Origin: Sediminibacillus albus
GTDB taxonomy: Bacteria; Bacillota; Bacilli; Bacillales; Amphibacillaceae
DNA: 64,000 nt
Assembly: GCF_900101125.1 (NCBI RefSeq)
Contig: NZ_FNFL01000008.1
Coordinates: 110,309 to 174,308, forward strand
Direction of reading: 5' to 3'
Under the pieces are notes generated by a model. It saw only the letters and a program-made list of their open reading frames with translations. It searched no databases and was not told the origin of the DNA. The position numbers and the translations under genes are program-made. Shown here piece after piece: positions 52,823 through 63,904 of the stretch (position 1 is its first letter; every line of letters starts with the position of its first letter).

Positions 52823-53221
52823 ATGAATGATAACTCTTTATTGAATGTGAGTGAAGGTTCGGACTTGGGAAAAGTGGAAATAGCTCCTGAAGTAATTGAA
52901 GTAATCGCTGGGATTGCGACAACAGAAATAAAAGGTGTTTACGCTATGAGAGGTAACTTTGCTTCTGGTGTTGCTGAAAGGTTCGGCAAAAAATCCCACG
53001 GAAAAGGCATCAAGGTGGAATTAACAGAAAACGGCGTCTTAATCGATGTGTTTGTTGTGCTGGATTACGGCTCGTCCATTCCAGAAGTTGCGCAAAAAAT
53101 ACAAACAAATATCCGGCAGGCGCTTAGAAATATGACTGCTCTGGAAATAGACGAGATCAATATCCACATCGTTGGTGTACAAATTGAACAGAAAGACGAG
53201 ACGGAAGAGCTAATGGAATAG
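52823..53221 (+). CDS. yqhY: Asp23/Gls24 family protein YqhY
   Basis: A 132-aa acidic soluble protein with the family's core GKVEIAPEVIEVIAGIATTE and the C-terminal EINIHIVGVQ. Typically located in the accBC operon; in B. subtilis YqhY is thought to limit acetyl-CoA carboxylase activity, and its loss selects for acc mutations. ATG 52823 has AAGGAG 8 nt upstream. Confidence 0.92.
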   Translation: MNDNSLLNVSEGSDLGKVEIAPEVIEVIAGIATTEIKGVYAMRGNFASGVAERFGKKSHGKGIKVELTENGVLIDVFVVLDYGSSIPEVAQKIQTNIRQALRNMTALEIDEINIHIVGVQIEQKDETEELME

Positions 53222-53510
53222 TCAGCCAAGGCCAAGGAGGCAGCAGTCTCTTGGCCTTTTTTGATGAAAGTTTTGATAATAAAAGTCGAGCTCTGAATCG
53301 GCTGATGATGACCAGTTAAATGATTTATAAAAACTTTAATGGGGTTTTTAGCTTGGAAATGGCTTTGTATCATGTAAAATGTTATCATTTGAAACAGAAA
53401 TGCTTAAGCGGAAGTTCGAAAAGCTTGGAAACAACTGTTTAGTTAAATTTTCTCTCTTAATTAACCCGTTTATCCTTCTTTTTGAACACGAACAAAAGGA
53501 GAATGAAATG

Positions 53511-53891
53511 ATGAAAAGACGCACAGCAAGAGAAAAATCCTTCCAAGTCCTTTTCCAGATGGATGTGAATGATATTGAACCGGACGAGGCAATAGAGCAT
53601 GCCATGGAAGGCCCTTCGGAGGATTCATTTCTCAATGACCTCGTTCATGGGGTAACAAAATACAGGCAGGAAATCGATCAGAAAATTGATGGACACTTGG
53701 AACATTGGACGTTTAACAGACTGGCATCTGTCGAAAAGACTTTGCTGCGGATAGCGACATATGAATTATTTTATAATGAAGAGGTACCGAATAGTGTAGC
53801 CATAAACGAAGCGATCGAGTTGGCGAACAGTTATGGTGATGAAAAATCAGGTAAATTTATCAATGGCGTTCTTTCTAAGATGTTAAAATAG
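53511..53891 (+). CDS. nusB: Transcription antitermination factor NusB
   Basis: A 126-aa all-helical RNA-binding protein beginning [20 protein letters not shown]; it binds boxA RNA with S10 for rRNA antitermination. ATG 53511 (or the adjacent 53508) follows AAAAGGAG. Longer in-frame starts up to 53379 lack a ribosome site. The 286-bp gap before it shows no strong terminator. Confidence 0.94.
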   Translation: MKRRTAREKSFQVLFQMDVNDIEPDEAIEHAMEGPSEDSFLNDLVHGVTKYRQEIDQKIDGHLEHWTFNRLASVEKTLLRIATYELFYNEEVPNSVAINEAIELANSYGDEKSGKFINGVLSKMLK

Positions 53892-53902
53892 GGGGATTAC
53901 AA

Positions 53903-54757
53903 ATGGTAGCAGAAATTATCTATGGCAAGGAATTAGCAGCGGATTTAAGACAAGGAATGAAAAAGGAAGTAGAAAAATTAGCGGATAAAGGTGTTATTCC
54001 TGCTCTCACAGTAGTTTTAATTGGTGATGACCCTGCTTCTCAATCTTATGTAAAAGGGAAGCAAAGAGCCTCCGAAGAAGTTGGCGTTCGTTCACGTTTA
54101 ATCGAACTGCCTTCGTCTACCTCTCAGGAAGAGCTGCTTCAACTAATTTCTGAACTTAACAACGATGTTGAGGTCCATGGAATTCTCGTTCAGCTGCCAC
54201 TGCCTGACCATATCGAAGAACAGGCAGTTATCGAAGCGATTAACCCGGAGAAGGATGTTGATGGCTTTCACCCTATTAATATTGGACGTATGCTCACGGG
54301 AAAGGATACATTTTTTCCATGCACACCCTATGGCATTTTAACGATGCTCCAATCGAAAAACATCCAAATCGAAGGAAAACATGTCGTAATTGTGGGTAGG
54401 AGCAACATTGTAGGAAAGCCTGTCGGTCAACTGTTATTAAACGAAAACGCAACGGTAACTTACTGCCATTCAAGAACCAAGAACATGAATGAATTTACAA
54501 AAAACGCAGATATATTAATTGTAGCAGTAGGTAAAGCTCACTTTATCCAAGCCGATGATATCAAGGACGGGGCCGTGGTGGTTGATGTTGGTGTTAACCG
54601 GATGGATAATGGAAAGCTTACAGGTGATGTTGATTTTGACTCAGCGCTGGAAAAGGCGTCTTACATAACGCCTGTACCCAGGGGCGTAGGGCCGATGACT
54701 ATTACAATGCTATTACATAATACAATTAAATCAGCTAAACAACATCATCAGCTGTAA
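53903..54757 (+). CDS. folD: Methylene-THF dehydrogenase / methenyl-THF cyclohydrolase
   Basis: A 284-aa bifunctional folate enzyme. The catalytic Lys is in [35 protein letters not shown] and the cofactor loop [19 protein letters not shown] are conserved. It interconverts methylene-, methenyl- and formyl-THF, linking to the glycine cleavage genes upstream. RBS GGGGGA. Confidence 0.97.
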   Translation: MVAEIIYGKELAADLRQGMKKEVEKLADKGVIPALTVVLIGDDPASQSYVKGKQRASEEVGVRSRLIELPSSTSQEELLQLISELNNDVEVHGILVQLPLPDHIEEQAVIEAINPEKDVDGFHPINIGRMLTGKDTFFPCTPYGILTMLQSKNIQIEGKHVVIVGRSNIVGKPVGQLLLNENATVTYCHSRTKNMNEFTKNADILIVAVGKAHFIQADDIKDGAVVVDVGVNRMDNGKLTGDVDFDSALEKASYITPVPRGVGPMTITMLLHNTIKSAKQHHQL

Positions 54758-54802
54758 AGGTAAGCCCGCAATAATATTCCACAGATGTGCAGGTGTTTTG
54801 CT

Positions 54803-56149
54803 ATGAATGACAAATATTTAACAGTTAGTGCGTTAACGAAATATATTAAGCGGAAGTTTGAAATGGACAAGCACTTAAAAGAAGTATGGCTTAAAGGGGA
54901 AATCTCCAATTTCAAGCACCACAGCAGGGGACATATGTACTTGACCTTAAAAGATGACAAGTCACGCATTCAGGCGGTAATGTTTGCAGGAAACAATCGT
55001 TCCCTGAAATTCAGACCAGAAAATGGGATGAATGTGCTTATCAGAGGAGAACTAAGTGTCTATGAGCCGCAAGGCCAATATCAATTATACATCACTCATA
55101 TGGAGCCTGACGGAATTGGTGCTCTGTATCTGGCATATGAACAATTAAAAGAGAAGCTCAGCAATGAAGGGATTTTTGATGAAAGAATAAAACAGAGGAT
55201 TCCTATTTACCCCCGGCAAATCGGTGTGATAACTTCTCCAACAGGGGCAGCAGTACGTGATATTATCACCACTATCAACCGGCGATTTCCCATTGCCAAA
55301 GTCGTTTTGTTTCCGGTTTTGGTGCAGGGCGATCAATCGGCTGCCTCTATAGTGAAAGCAATTGAGGCAGCTAATCGTTTTTCCGGTTTTGATGTATTGA
55401 TTGTCGGAAGAGGCGGTGGTTCCATTGAAGAGCTATGGAGCTTCAATGAGGAAGTGGTAGCAAGAGCAATTCACGATTCCCGACTTCCAATCATTTCGGC
55501 AGTCGGTCATGAAACTGACTTTACAATCAGCGATTTAGCGGCAGACGTTCGGGCGGCAACTCCAACGGCAGCTGCCGAGCTTGCTGTTCCTTCGCAAGTA
55601 GAAATTAAAGAAAGAATATTCTCAATGGACCGGTCATTAAACCGCGCATTAAAAACAAGGCTGGCCAATGCAAGAGATCGACTCGCACAAATTCAAAAGT
55701 CGTATGCATTCCGCTATCCGGGACAGCTGCTGAAACAAAAGGAACAAGAGCTTGACCGGAATGTAGAGAAACTTCGAAAGGCATTAACTGTTAGATATAC
55801 CCAAAAACAGGAAAGATGGACAAACCTGCATAAGCGGCTCATGCAAAAGCATCCGCAAATGCAGATTAATCACCAGAATCGTGAACTCTTACAGTTACAT
55901 CAGAGAAACCAGCGTGCTTTTGAGAAGGAATTTAAGGTGCATCAGGACCGGTTTAATACAAACCTTGATAAATTATCCTTACTAAATCCACTAAATACGA
56001 TGAAAAGGGGATATTCCATTTCCTATCATCAAAACGGGAAAGTATTAACCTCGACAAAAAATATTCAGCCTGGAGAGCAAGTGACTGTGAAACTATACGA
56101 CGGTCAATTGGACTGCCAGGTATGGGGAATTGAGGAGGAGACAGAATGA
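54803..56149 (+). CDS. xseA: Exodeoxyribonuclease VII large subunit
   Basis: A 448-aa protein: N-terminal OB fold ([15 protein letters not shown] ... [19 protein letters not shown]), a catalytic domain with [14 protein letters not shown] and [11 protein letters not shown], and a long C-terminal coiled coil (about 270-390). Degrades single-stranded DNA with XseB. ATG 54803 follows AGGTG by 7 nt; ATG 54785 is less likely. Confidence 0.95.
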   Translation: MNDKYLTVSALTKYIKRKFEMDKHLKEVWLKGEISNFKHHSRGHMYLTLKDDKSRIQAVMFAGNNRSLKFRPENGMNVLIRGELSVYEPQGQYQLYITHMEPDGIGALYLAYEQLKEKLSNEGIFDERIKQRIPIYPRQIGVITSPTGAAVRDIITTINRRFPIAKVVLFPVLVQGDQSAASIVKAIEAANRFSGFDVLIVGRGGGSIEELWSFNEEVVARAIHDSRLPIISAVGHETDFTISDLAADVRAATPTAAAELAVPSQVEIKERIFSMDRSLNRALKTRLANARDRLAQIQKSYAFRYPGQLLKQKEQELDRNVEKLRKALTVRYTQKQERWTNLHKRLMQKHPQMQINHQNRELLQLHQRNQRAFEKEFKVHQDRFNTNLDKLSLLNPLNTMKRGYSISYHQNGKVLTSTKNIQPGEQVTVKLYDGQLDCQVWGIEEETE

Positions 56150-56376
56150 GTGAACAGGAAATCTCTTTTGAGGAAGCAATGAAACAATTAGAAGAAATCG
56201 TGGAGAAGCTGGAAGAAGGGGAAGTGCCGCTTGAAAAAGCGATTAATTATTACCAGGAAGGCATGAAGCTTTCAAAGCTTTGCGGTGATAAGCTGTCAAA
56301 CGTAGAAGAACAAATGGTTAAGATAGTAAACGAACAGGGAGATTCTGTTCCTTTTTCCATCCAGGAGGACGAATAG
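56146..56376 (+). CDS. xseB: Exodeoxyribonuclease VII small subunit
   Basis: A 76-aa helical-hairpin protein with [20 protein letters not shown], the family signature. The ATG overlaps the xseA stop by four bases (ATGA), giving coupled synthesis; RBS GAGGAG. Confidence 0.95.
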   Translation: MSEQEISFEEAMKQLEEIVEKLEEGEVPLEKAINYYQEGMKLSKLCGDKLSNVEEQMVKIVNEQGDSVPFSIQEDE

Positions 56377-57261
56377 GTGACGGGAAGTTTAGCAGCATAT
56401 TTAAAAGAAAAGCAACAGCTTGTCAATGATGAGTTAATGAGTAGGATCGGCAGGTTATCTATCCCTTCCAGATTAAAAGAATCAATGAAATATTCAGCAG
56501 AAGCTGGTGGGAAAAGGCTCCGGCCTGTTTTATTGATAGCCAGTTGTGAATCTTATGGCGGCAAGACATCAGCAGCCCTTTCAACATCAGCTGCCCTGGA
56601 GATGGTACATACCTACTCGCTTATCCATGATGACCTCCCAGCCATGGATGATGACCATGTCCGCAGAGGGAAGCCGACCAATCACAAACAATTTGATGAA
56701 GCAACTGCTATTTTGGCAGGTGACGGACTGCTGACATACAGTTTTGATATTATTTCAGGAGAAGAACAATTGACAGACGGACAGAAAGTCACCTTGATCA
56801 AGCTTCTATCAGAAGCTGCCGGACCAAAAGGAATGGTTGCCGGACAAATTCTCGATATGCAGGCGGAAAACAAGGAAAGTAATTTGCAAGAACTCGAACA
56901 AATTCATACACTTAAGACGGGTCAGCTTCTAAAATATGCTGTCGTAGCAGGAGCATTAATCGGAGGAGCCGCGAAAGAGCAATTATTATCATTGGAAGAA
57001 TATGCTTATTATCTAGGGTTAATTTTCCAGGTCCAGGATGACATTTTGGATATCAATGGAGATCCAGCGTTAATTGGAAAACCAGTTGGCAGTGATGAGG
57101 GCAACTTTAAAAGCACTTATCCGAAATTACTTGGATTAGAGGGAGCCATCCGCCAGAAAGATGTTTACTTGGACAAGGCTAGACAGGCATTAAAGGCAGC
57201 CGGTGTTGAAAGTTCTATCCTGTTGGAAATCACCGATTATTTCAGTTCAAGGGACCATTAA
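56377..57261 (+). CDS. ispA: Farnesyl diphosphate synthase
   Basis: A 294-aa all-helical prenyltransferase making farnesyl diphosphate. First Asp-rich motif DDLPAMDDD, second DDILD (in FQVQDDILDINGD), with AGGKRLRP binding isopentenyl diphosphate. GTG start immediately after the xseB stop, with AGGAGG 8 nt upstream. It is followed by the OLE RNA promoter; dxs of the same pathway lies beyond OLE-oapA. Confidence 0.96.
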   Translation: MTGSLAAYLKEKQQLVNDELMSRIGRLSIPSRLKESMKYSAEAGGKRLRPVLLIASCESYGGKTSAALSTSAALEMVHTYSLIHDDLPAMDDDHVRRGKPTNHKQFDEATAILAGDGLLTYSFDIISGEEQLTDGQKVTLIKLLSEAAGPKGMVAGQILDMQAENKESNLQELEQIHTLKTGQLLKYAVVAGALIGGAAKEQLLSLEEYAYYLGLIFQVQDDILDINGDPALIGKPVGSDEGNFKSTYPKLLGLEGAIRQKDVYLDKARQALKAAGVESSILLEITDYFSSRDH

Positions 57262-57325
57262 ATATTATCATATATGAAGGGCTGATAAATAACGTTGCAT
57301 GGCGCGTAAGGGCGATTGTCCGGGA

Positions 57326-57354
57326 TTGAGAAATAGAGGGAATTGTGCTATAAT
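57326..57354 (+). promoter_or_regulatory. SigA-type promoter of OLE RNA
   Basis: TTGAGA and a perfect TATAAT are separated by 17 nt, 65 bp after the ispA stop. A start site near 57361 would place the OLE RNA 5' end right behind it. Predicted from consensus. Confidence 0.75.
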
Positions 57355-57360
57355 AGCTTT

Positions 57361-57950
57361 AAAAGGAATGGTGCAGTATTCTAGTCGGTCCTCCGTTCCT
57401 GAAGGCGGGCCTAAAAATCCGCCAAAGGGCACATCGATGAAGTTCCTTGTGCTGGCTTGAGGCGCCCAGCCTTGGGTCAGTGCTGGGAGTTAAGGTTGCA
57501 GGGCGATCCACAAAGGCATGTGGGCGAGGACCCTGCTTCCGCGGAGGCCCATCTCTGTAGCGGAGGCTAAGCCTAGTAGCCGCTATGGAATGGGGTATGA
57601 ACCTGCGCAATAGGGAAAGGGAATCTCTATTCGCAGCGTAGCCTGCCTTGAGTGGCCCTGAGGGGATAATGGTATAAGCGGAAGGAAAGTGGCCACTTTC
57701 TTTCCCGCTTTTGCTCCATTTGAAATCAGTGCTGCAAAAGAGGCTAGGGAACGGCCAAAGACTGCCGAGGAAATCTCCTAGACTGTTCCAATGGACATTT
57801 AAAAGGGATTATAGTGCGGACTAAGTGGTAATCCAGTCTAGCTATTGGCAACAAAGCTAAGGTGGATTTAAAGGGGAACCGCCAGAATGGCAACATTCGG
57901 TATCCATCTGGGAAAACCTACTGGACCTAAGCCGCAGTTTTTACCTTTTA
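57361..57950 (+). ncRNA. OLE RNA (ornate, large, extremophilic)
   Basis: A non-coding stretch of about 590 nt lies between ispA and dxs, directly in front of the oapA gene. It is clearly richer in G+C than its neighbours and full of short complementary blocks (for example GGCGGGCC...AAATCCGCC, and a long hairpin at 57676-57710 with GGAAAGTGG / CCACTTTC). OLE RNAs are known from extremophilic Firmicutes at this very genomic position with OapA. They form membrane-bound ribonucleoproteins with OapA, OapB and OapC, and are linked to tolerance of cold, short alcohols and Mg stress. Ends are approximate: the 5' end from the promoter, the 3' end before the oapA leader. Confidence 0.88.
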
Positions 57951-57994
57951 AATGACCATTCCTGACTACATATATGTTGATTATGGGGTAAATA

Positions 57995-58570
57995 ATGAAA
58001 ATACAACTACAGAAATCATTAAAATTCAGTTTAAGTATTGCCGTTATCACATTTGTGCTAGCGGCTATTTTTTCAGTCATATCCTCCTCGGTGTTAAGCG
58101 GTGTTGCTTGGATTCTGGGGTTATTGATTGTATTGGTTATTGTCCTTATCGGCATTTTTTTCGATATGCTCGGAATAGCTGCTACAGCTGCTGATGAAGT
58201 GCCGTTCAACGCAATGGCAGCAGAAAAGGTAAGCGGTTCCAAGCAAGCGCTGATAATTGTCCGTAATGCAGACAGGTTTGCCAGCTTTTGTAACGACGTG
58301 ATTGGAGATATTTCCGGAATAGTCAGTGGAACAGCATCGGCAATAGTTGTTATCCAGGTAGCCAATGGTTTTGGATATTCAGAAGGCTCCACCTTTCAAA
58401 TTGTCATTTCAGTGATTCTTACCAGCCTTGTCGCTGCATTGACAGTAGGGGGGAAGGCAATCGGTAAATACTTTGCCATCCATGCTTCCACCAATATCAT
58501 CTTTTTTGTTGGAAAAGTAATTGCTTTTATCGAAACCAAGTTTAAAATACAATTGATTAATAAAAGTTAG
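57995..58570 (+). CDS. oapA: OLE-associated membrane protein OapA
   Basis: A 191-aa membrane protein with about four hydrophobic segments (12-34, 38-60, 105-125, 130-160) and basic patches between them (AEKVSGSKQALIIVRNADR). Position right behind the OLE RNA, length and membrane topology match OapA, which binds OLE RNA and brings it to the membrane. The DMLGIAATAADEVPFNAMA stretch recalls DUF21-type transporters. ATG 57995 has only a weak GGGG site. Probably expressed from the OLE promoter as one transcript. Confidence 0.88.
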   Translation: MKIQLQKSLKFSLSIAVITFVLAAIFSVISSSVLSGVAWILGLLIVLVIVLIGIFFDMLGIAATAADEVPFNAMAAEKVSGSKQALIIVRNADRFASFCNDVIGDISGIVSGTASAIVVIQVANGFGYSEGSTFQIVISVILTSLVAALTVGGKAIGKYFAIHASTNIIFFVGKVIAFIETKFKIQLINKS

Positions 58571-58580
58571 TTGGTATAAT
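58553..58580 (+). promoter_or_regulatory. Possible SigA promoter of dxs
   Basis: TTGATT and TATAAT are separated by 16 nt; the -35 lies within the last codons of oapA. It would give dxs its own transcript with a leader of about 150 nt, separate from ispA and OLE. Confidence 0.45.
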
Positions 58581-58736
58581 TAGGGTTGGTTTCGATTCGT
58601 GTAAATCATTATTGATACGTAAAAAAATGATATTTGTTATACTATAAAGAAATGAATATTTACTTCCGTCTCATACATCCAGCATGAACCGGATTATTTG
58701 TGAAAGAAAACTATCGTGTAGGGGAGGACTCCCGTT

Positions 58737-60629
58737 ATGGATCTTACAGAAATAAAAGATCCTTCGTTTTTAAAAACAATGTCGAACGAAGAATTAGAAC
58801 AATTAGCAGCAGATATACGCCAGTTTTTAATTGAAAAATTATCGGTCACAGGTGGACATCTTGGTGCCAACTTAGGAGTTGTAGAGCTGACATTAGCACT
58901 CCATAAATATTTTGACAGCCCCAAAGATAAATTTATTTTTGATGTTGGCCATCAATCGTATATTCATAAAATTTTGACAGGAAGATCCCAGCAATTCGAT
59001 ACTTTAAGACAGTATAAAGGCTTGTGCGGCTTCCCTAAGATGCGGGAAAGCGAGCACGATGTATGGGAAACGGGTCATAGTTCTACTTCTTTGTCTGCCG
59101 CAATGGGTATGACAATTGCCCGGGATTTAAAGAAGGAAAACAGCCATATAGTGCCAATTATAGGGGATGGGGCACTAACCGGCGGAATGGCGCTGGAAGC
59201 TTTGAACCATATAGGGCATGAGAAAAAAGATATAATCGTAATTTTAAATGATAATGAGATGTCCATAGCCAATAATGTCGGCGCTTTACACAATGCGTTA
59301 GGGAGAATGAGAAGCGCAGGCAAGTACCATCGTGTGAAAGATGAATTGGAATGGTTAATGAAGAAAATTCCTGCTGTTGGCGGCCGGATTGCGCAAACCG
59401 CCGAAAGGGTTAAAGACAGCATGAAATATTTCATGGTACCTGGTATGTTGTTTGAAGAATTTGGGTTTACCTACTATGGCCCGGTCGACGGCCATGACTT
59501 CTCAGCCTTGCAAGAAAATATGCAGTATGCCAAGAAAACAAAAGGACCGGTTTTAATCCATGTGATTACGCAGAAAGGCAAAGGATACCAGCCCGCTGAA
59601 ACAGATTTGAAGGACAGGTGGCATGGTGTCGGTCCGTATAAAATTGATTCTGGGGAAAAAATTAAACCTGTAGATACTCCGCCAGCATGGAGTGAGGTTG
59701 TCAGCGGAACGTTACAGCAAAAGGCTAGAACGGATGAACGGGTTACAGTCATTACACCTGCAATGATTTTGGGTTCAAAATTGGAGAAGTTTCAAAAGGA
59801 ATTTCCCGATCGTCTGTTTGATGTGGGAATAGCAGAGCAGCATGCAACGACGATGTCGGCAGGATTGGCCACCCAGGGGATGAAGCCTTTCTTGGCAATT
59901 TACTCAACATTTTTACAAAGAGCCTATGATCAATTGGTACACGATGTTTGCAGACAGAACCTAAACGTAATATTTGGTATTGATCGAGCGGGCTTGGTGG
60001 GTGCAGACGGCGAAACGCATCAGGGAGTCTTCGATATCGCATTTTTACGAAGCATCCCAAATATGGTAGTGATGATGCCTAAGGATGAGAATGAATGCCA
60101 ACACATGGTCCATACTTCAGTTGAATATGATGACGGCCCGATTGCCCTGCGTTATCCACGCGGGAATGGTTTAGGTGTGCCAATGGATGAAACATTAACT
60201 AAGATTGATATTGGAAGCTGGGAAACCCTCAGAGAGGGGAACGATGCAGCAATTCTTACATTTGGGACAACCTTGCCTATGGCGATGGACGCAAGCAATG
60301 AGCTGCAGGCAAAGGGCTATTCTGTCCAAGTTGTCAACGCAAGATTCATTAAACCTTTAGATGAACAAATGCTTCATGGGTTGATGTCTAAAAACATCCC
60401 TATTCTTACAATAGAAGAAGCTGTTTTAAAAGGCGGCTTCGGAAGTTCTATTTTGGAATTTGCTGAAGAAAATAATTATACCAACCAACCTATCAGGCGG
60501 ATGGGAATTCCGGACAGCTATATAGAACACGGCAAAGTGGAAGAGCTGATGGAAGAAATCGGACTTACCAAAGAAAAAACTGTTCAAAACATACAGCAAA
60601 TGCTGCCAAGTAAACAGCAAAGGGCATGA
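58737..60629 (+). CDS. dxs: 1-deoxy-D-xylulose-5-phosphate synthase
   Basis: A 630-aa thiamine diphosphate enzyme, first step of the MEP isoprenoid pathway. Seen: [29 protein letters not shown], the ThDP motif [16 protein letters not shown] to [10 protein letters not shown], and the transketolase domains with [14 protein letters not shown] and [25 protein letters not shown]. Ends overlapping yqxC by four bases. Confidence 0.96.
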   Translation: MDLTEIKDPSFLKTMSNEELEQLAADIRQFLIEKLSVTGGHLGANLGVVELTLALHKYFDSPKDKFIFDVGHQSYIHKILTGRSQQFDTLRQYKGLCGFPKMRESEHDVWETGHSSTSLSAAMGMTIARDLKKENSHIVPIIGDGALTGGMALEALNHIGHEKKDIIVILNDNEMSIANNVGALHNALGRMRSAGKYHRVKDELEWLMKKIPAVGGRIAQTAERVKDSMKYFMVPGMLFEEFGFTYYGPVDGHDFSALQENMQYAKKTKGPVLIHVITQKGKGYQPAETDLKDRWHGVGPYKIDSGEKIKPVDTPPAWSEVVSGTLQQKARTDERVTVITPAMILGSKLEKFQKEFPDRLFDVGIAEQHATTMSAGLATQGMKPFLAIYSTFLQRAYDQLVHDVCRQNLNVIFGIDRAGLVGADGETHQGVFDIAFLRSIPNMVVMMPKDENECQHMVHTSVEYDDGPIALRYPRGNGLGVPMDETLTKIDIGSWETLREGNDAAILTFGTTLPMAMDASNELQAKGYSVQVVNARFIKPLDEQMLHGLMSKNIPILTIEEAVLKGGFGSSILEFAEENNYTNQPIRRMGIPDSYIEHGKVEELMEEIGLTKEKTVQNIQQMLPSKQQRA

Positions 60630-61459
60630 TCGAAGTGAGTAAAAAGACAAGGCTTGATACTTTGTTAGTGGATAGGGAATTGATCGAAACAAGAGAAAAA
60701 GCGAAAAGATCGATCATGGCTGGATTGGTTTATTCGGGCCAGGCGCGATTGGATAAGCCAGGCATGAAGGTGGACGATGACATTCCATTGACAGTCAAAG
60801 GCAAGCTTTTTCCTTACGTAGGAAGAGGCGGGCTAAAACTGGAAAAAGCGATCAAACATTTTTCTATCGATATGTCGGGCAAAACCGTGGTCGACATCGG
60901 ATCATCTACCGGAGGGTTTACGGATTGCGCTTTGCAGAATGGCGCAACCATGAGTTATGCCATAGATGTAGGCTATAACCAGCTTGACTGGAAACTCCGC
61001 AATGATGCCCGGGTAGAGGTTATGGAGAGAACGAATTTCCGTTATGTAACGGTTGATATGTTTAACAGGGGTTTACCTGATTTCGCATCCATTGATGTTT
61101 CCTTCATTTCGTTGAAATTAATACTTCCAGTATTAGCTACGATTATCAAAGCCGGCGGACAAGTAGTTGCACTTATTAAACCACAATTTGAAGCCGGCAG
61201 GGAACAAGTTGGCAGAAAAGGGATAGTAAGAGATGCTGCTGTCCATCAGCAGGTGCTCCATGATGTACTTTCTTTTGCATTGATGCAGGGCTTTACTTTC
61301 AAGGGATTAACCTTTTCTCCGATTACCGGCGGTGACGGAAATATTGAATTTCTTGCTTACCTCCAATGGAATGGCGAGAAAGAAGGAATAAGCGTGGATG
61401 ATGTCGAAATTGACCTTGTAGTCGAAGAAGCTCATCAAACACATCATAAGCGTGCATAA
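60626..61459 (+). CDS. yqxC: S4/FtsJ-domain rRNA methyltransferase (TlyA family, YqxC)
   Basis: A 277-aa protein: N-terminal S4 RNA-binding domain (5-65; [20 protein letters not shown]) and a C-terminal Rossmann methyltransferase domain with the SAM loop [16 protein letters not shown] and [17 protein letters not shown]. The TlyA family methylates 2'-O-ribose in rRNA. ATG 60626 overlaps the dxs stop (ATGA); a GTG three codons on is possible. The terminator begins in its stop codon. Confidence 0.92.
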   Translation: MIEVSKKTRLDTLLVDRELIETREKAKRSIMAGLVYSGQARLDKPGMKVDDDIPLTVKGKLFPYVGRGGLKLEKAIKHFSIDMSGKTVVDIGSSTGGFTDCALQNGATMSYAIDVGYNQLDWKLRNDARVEVMERTNFRYVTVDMFNRGLPDFASIDVSFISLKLILPVLATIIKAGGQVVALIKPQFEAGREQVGRKGIVRDAAVHQQVLHDVLSFALMQGFTFKGLTFSPITGGDGNIEFLAYLQWNGEKEGISVDDVEIDLVVEEAHQTHHKRA

Positions 61460-61490
61460 GGGCTACACTATCTGTAGCCCTTTTCCTTTG
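61459..61490 (+). terminator. Terminator overlapping yqxC end
   Basis: AGGGCTAC / GTAGCCCT stem starting at the last base of the stop codon, followed by TTTCCTTTG. The T run is broken, so read-through to argR is possible. Confidence 0.7.
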
Positions 61491-61570
61491 TAGTTCTCTC
61501 TTGGAAGAGTATACATATAGGAACCACCAACAGACAGAGGCAAGATGTAAAAAAGGAATGGAGGGTTAGG

Positions 61571-62020
61571 ATGACGAAGGGTCAACGACATATTAAGATT
61601 AGAGAATTAATAACCGAAAATGACATAGAAACGCAGGATGATTTAGTCGAACACCTGCGGAACCTGGGATATAATGTGACGCAAGCGACTGTATCGAGGG
61701 ATATTAAGGAACTGCATCTTGTTAAAGTTCCGACCGTCGAGGGAAGATACAAATACAGTCTTCCTGCAGATCAGCGATTTAATCCTTTGGAAAAGTTAAG
61801 GCGCTTAATAATGGATGCTTTTGTAAGAATAGATACAGCTGGTTATTTTATTGTATTAAAGACGCTTCCAGGCAATGCACAGGCTCTTGGAGCTTTAATT
61901 GATAATCTTGATTGGACGGAAATAATGGGGACGATCTGCGGCGATGATACATGCTTGATTATTTGCCGCACAGAGAAAGACACTATAAAAATCAAGAACA
62001 AATTGTTGGAAATGTTGTAA
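61571..62020 (+). CDS. argR: Arginine regulator ArgR/AhrC
   Basis: A 149-aa hexameric regulator: N-terminal winged helix ([33 protein letters not shown]) and a C-terminal arginine-binding domain ([14 protein letters not shown]). It represses arginine synthesis and activates arginine breakdown. RBS GGAGGG. Position before recN is the usual one in Firmicutes. Confidence 0.96.
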   Translation: MTKGQRHIKIRELITENDIETQDDLVEHLRNLGYNVTQATVSRDIKELHLVKVPTVEGRYKYSLPADQRFNPLEKLRRLIMDAFVRIDTAGYFIVLKTLPGNAQALGALIDNLDWTEIMGTICGDDTCLIICRTEKDTIKIKNKLLEML

Positions 62021-62110
62021 AGCAGATATTTAGAAAATAACCAATAATGGGTATCCTGCTTGATATTAATTGAAGCGGGCATCATCCATTAAAAATGAGG
62101 TGGCTTATAC

Positions 62111-63844
62111 TTGTTAACTGAATTGTCTATCAAGGATTTTGCTATTATTAATGAAATATCGATAACATTCAATGAAGGATTGACTGTCTTGACGGGTGAA
62201 ACAGGCGCCGGAAAATCCATTATCATCGATGCGGTCCAACTATTAGCCGGAGGAAGAGGCTCTGTTGAATTTGTTAGGTATGGCACTAAAAAAGCTGATA
62301 TCGAAGGCTTGTTTATCATTGAGGATTCTAAACATCCTGTATATGCCAAGGGCAAGGATTTTGGCATTGAAATTAACGAGGATGGCATGGTTGTCTTGCA
62401 TCGTACGATTACTTCCAATGGAAAGAGCATTTGCAGGGTCAATGGCAAGCTTGTAACTTTAGCTATACTTAGGGAATTTGGCAAGACGTTGATCGATATT
62501 CATAGCCAGCATGAAACCCAATCATTGATGGAAGTTGACCGCCATATTGAATTGTTGGATTTATATATGAGAAATGAACTGGAGCAAGTGAAAGCAGACT
62601 ATTTACGTTTATTTGATAAGTATCAAAGTTTAAGAAAAAGATTCCGTGAATTAAGCGAAAATGAACAGGAAATGGCTCAAAGGCTTGATTTGCTGGAATT
62701 TCAATTACGAGAGATTCAAGAGGCGGAATTGTCGCCCATGGAAGACGAAGAATTATCGGAAGAACGTAATAAGCTGAATAATTATGAAAAGATTTATCAA
62801 GGTCTTCATGATGCGTACAATGCATTATATGGCGAACAAAAAGGTCTTGATTGGCTTTCACTTGCCTTAAACGGCCTGGAAAGTGCCAGTGAATATGAGG
62901 AGCAAGCGGCAGCCAAGAAAGAAGAGTTTTCCAATCATTATTATGTTTTAGAGGAATTTACCTTTGAATTACGCAACACCTTAGATGCCATGGAGTATGA
63001 TCCGGAACGTTTAAATATCATCGAAGGCAGACTAAACGAAATTAACCGCTTGAAGAAGAAATACGGCCAGTCCGTTACCGATATCCTGGAATATGCTGCC
63101 GAGATTGAAGAAGAAATTGATCAAATTAACAACAGAGAGTCCCATTTGTCTAAACTCCAGTCCCAAATTTCCGAGCAGGGCCAGGACGCTTTGTTGGAAG
63201 CAAGCCATATCCATGATATTAGGAAACAAGCAGCAGAAACACTTGCGTCAGCGATACACCAGGAATTAAAAGATCTTTATTTGGAAAAAGCATCCTTCGG
63301 TGTTGATATTAGTACTAGAAAAGGTACAGAAGGGGATCCGGTATATAAAGGTGCTCCGGTTAACTTGCAGCCAAATGGTTTTGATATCGTCAAATTTCTA
63401 ATTACAACCAATCCTGGAGAGCCTTTGAAAGAAATTAATAAAGTTGCCTCCGGTGGTGAATTATCGCGTATTATGCTGGCTTTGAAAAAGATATTTTCCA
63501 AGCACCAGGGCGTTACCAGTGTGATTTTTGATGAAGTGGATACCGGGGTAAGTGGTAGAGTAGCACAAGCAATCGCTGAAAAAATTTATGGTATTTCTAG
63601 TGGATCTCAAGTTCTTTGTATTTCCCATTTGCCGCAAGTAGCATCAATGGCTGATACTCATTTACTCATTGAAAAACATGTAAGCAACGAAAGAACGAGC
63701 ACTTCTGTAGTTGAACTGGATAGCCCAGCCTCCGTAGAAGAAATCAGCAGAATGATTACTGGTGCAGAGTTAACCGAAACAACGAAAGAACATGCGAAGG
63801 AATTGATTAAACTTGCTGAAAAGTTTAAAACAGAACATGCATAG
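62111..63844 (+). CDS. recN: DNA repair protein RecN
   Basis: A 577-aa SMC-like ATPase that gathers at double-strand breaks. Walker A TGETGAGKSI near residue 33, a long coiled coil (about 155-375), the signature VASGGELSRIMLAL and Walker B VIFDEVDTGVSG, with the D/H loop ISHLPQVASMAD. Size is normal for RecN. TTG start at 62111 with GAGGTGG 7 nt upstream. A terminator follows. Confidence 0.96.
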   Translation: MLTELSIKDFAIINEISITFNEGLTVLTGETGAGKSIIIDAVQLLAGGRGSVEFVRYGTKKADIEGLFIIEDSKHPVYAKGKDFGIEINEDGMVVLHRTITSNGKSICRVNGKLVTLAILREFGKTLIDIHSQHETQSLMEVDRHIELLDLYMRNELEQVKADYLRLFDKYQSLRKRFRELSENEQEMAQRLDLLEFQLREIQEAELSPMEDEELSEERNKLNNYEKIYQGLHDAYNALYGEQKGLDWLSLALNGLESASEYEEQAAAKKEEFSNHYYVLEEFTFELRNTLDAMEYDPERLNIIEGRLNEINRLKKKYGQSVTDILEYAAEIEEEIDQINNRESHLSKLQSQISEQGQDALLEASHIHDIRKQAAETLASAIHQELKDLYLEKASFGVDISTRKGTEGDPVYKGAPVNLQPNGFDIVKFLITTNPGEPLKEINKVASGGELSRIMLALKKIFSKHQGVTSVIFDEVDTGVSGRVAQAIAEKIYGISSGSQVLCISHLPQVASMADTHLLIEKHVSNERTSTSVVELDSPASVEEISRMITGAELTETTKEHAKELIKLAEKFKTEHA

Positions 63845-63852
63845 CTATAATG

Positions 63853-63881
63853 TCCCTTGCCGTCGGCAGGGGATTTTTTTT
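63853..63881 (+). terminator. Terminator of recN
   Basis: TCCCTTGCCG / CGGCAGGGGA stem followed by eight T residues. Confidence 0.9.
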
Positions 63882-63904
63882 GGATGGAATCTCTTCCTCT
63901 AAAT

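Noticed and set aside
57359..57610. 83-codon open frame on the minus strand
   Set aside because: It lies wholly inside the structured OLE RNA, has no ribosome site and an unnatural composition (Pro/Arg-rich).
58612..58650. Promoter TTGATA ... TATACT before dxs
   Set aside because: The spacer is 20 nt, too long; the TTGATT-N16-TATAAT pair further upstream is better.
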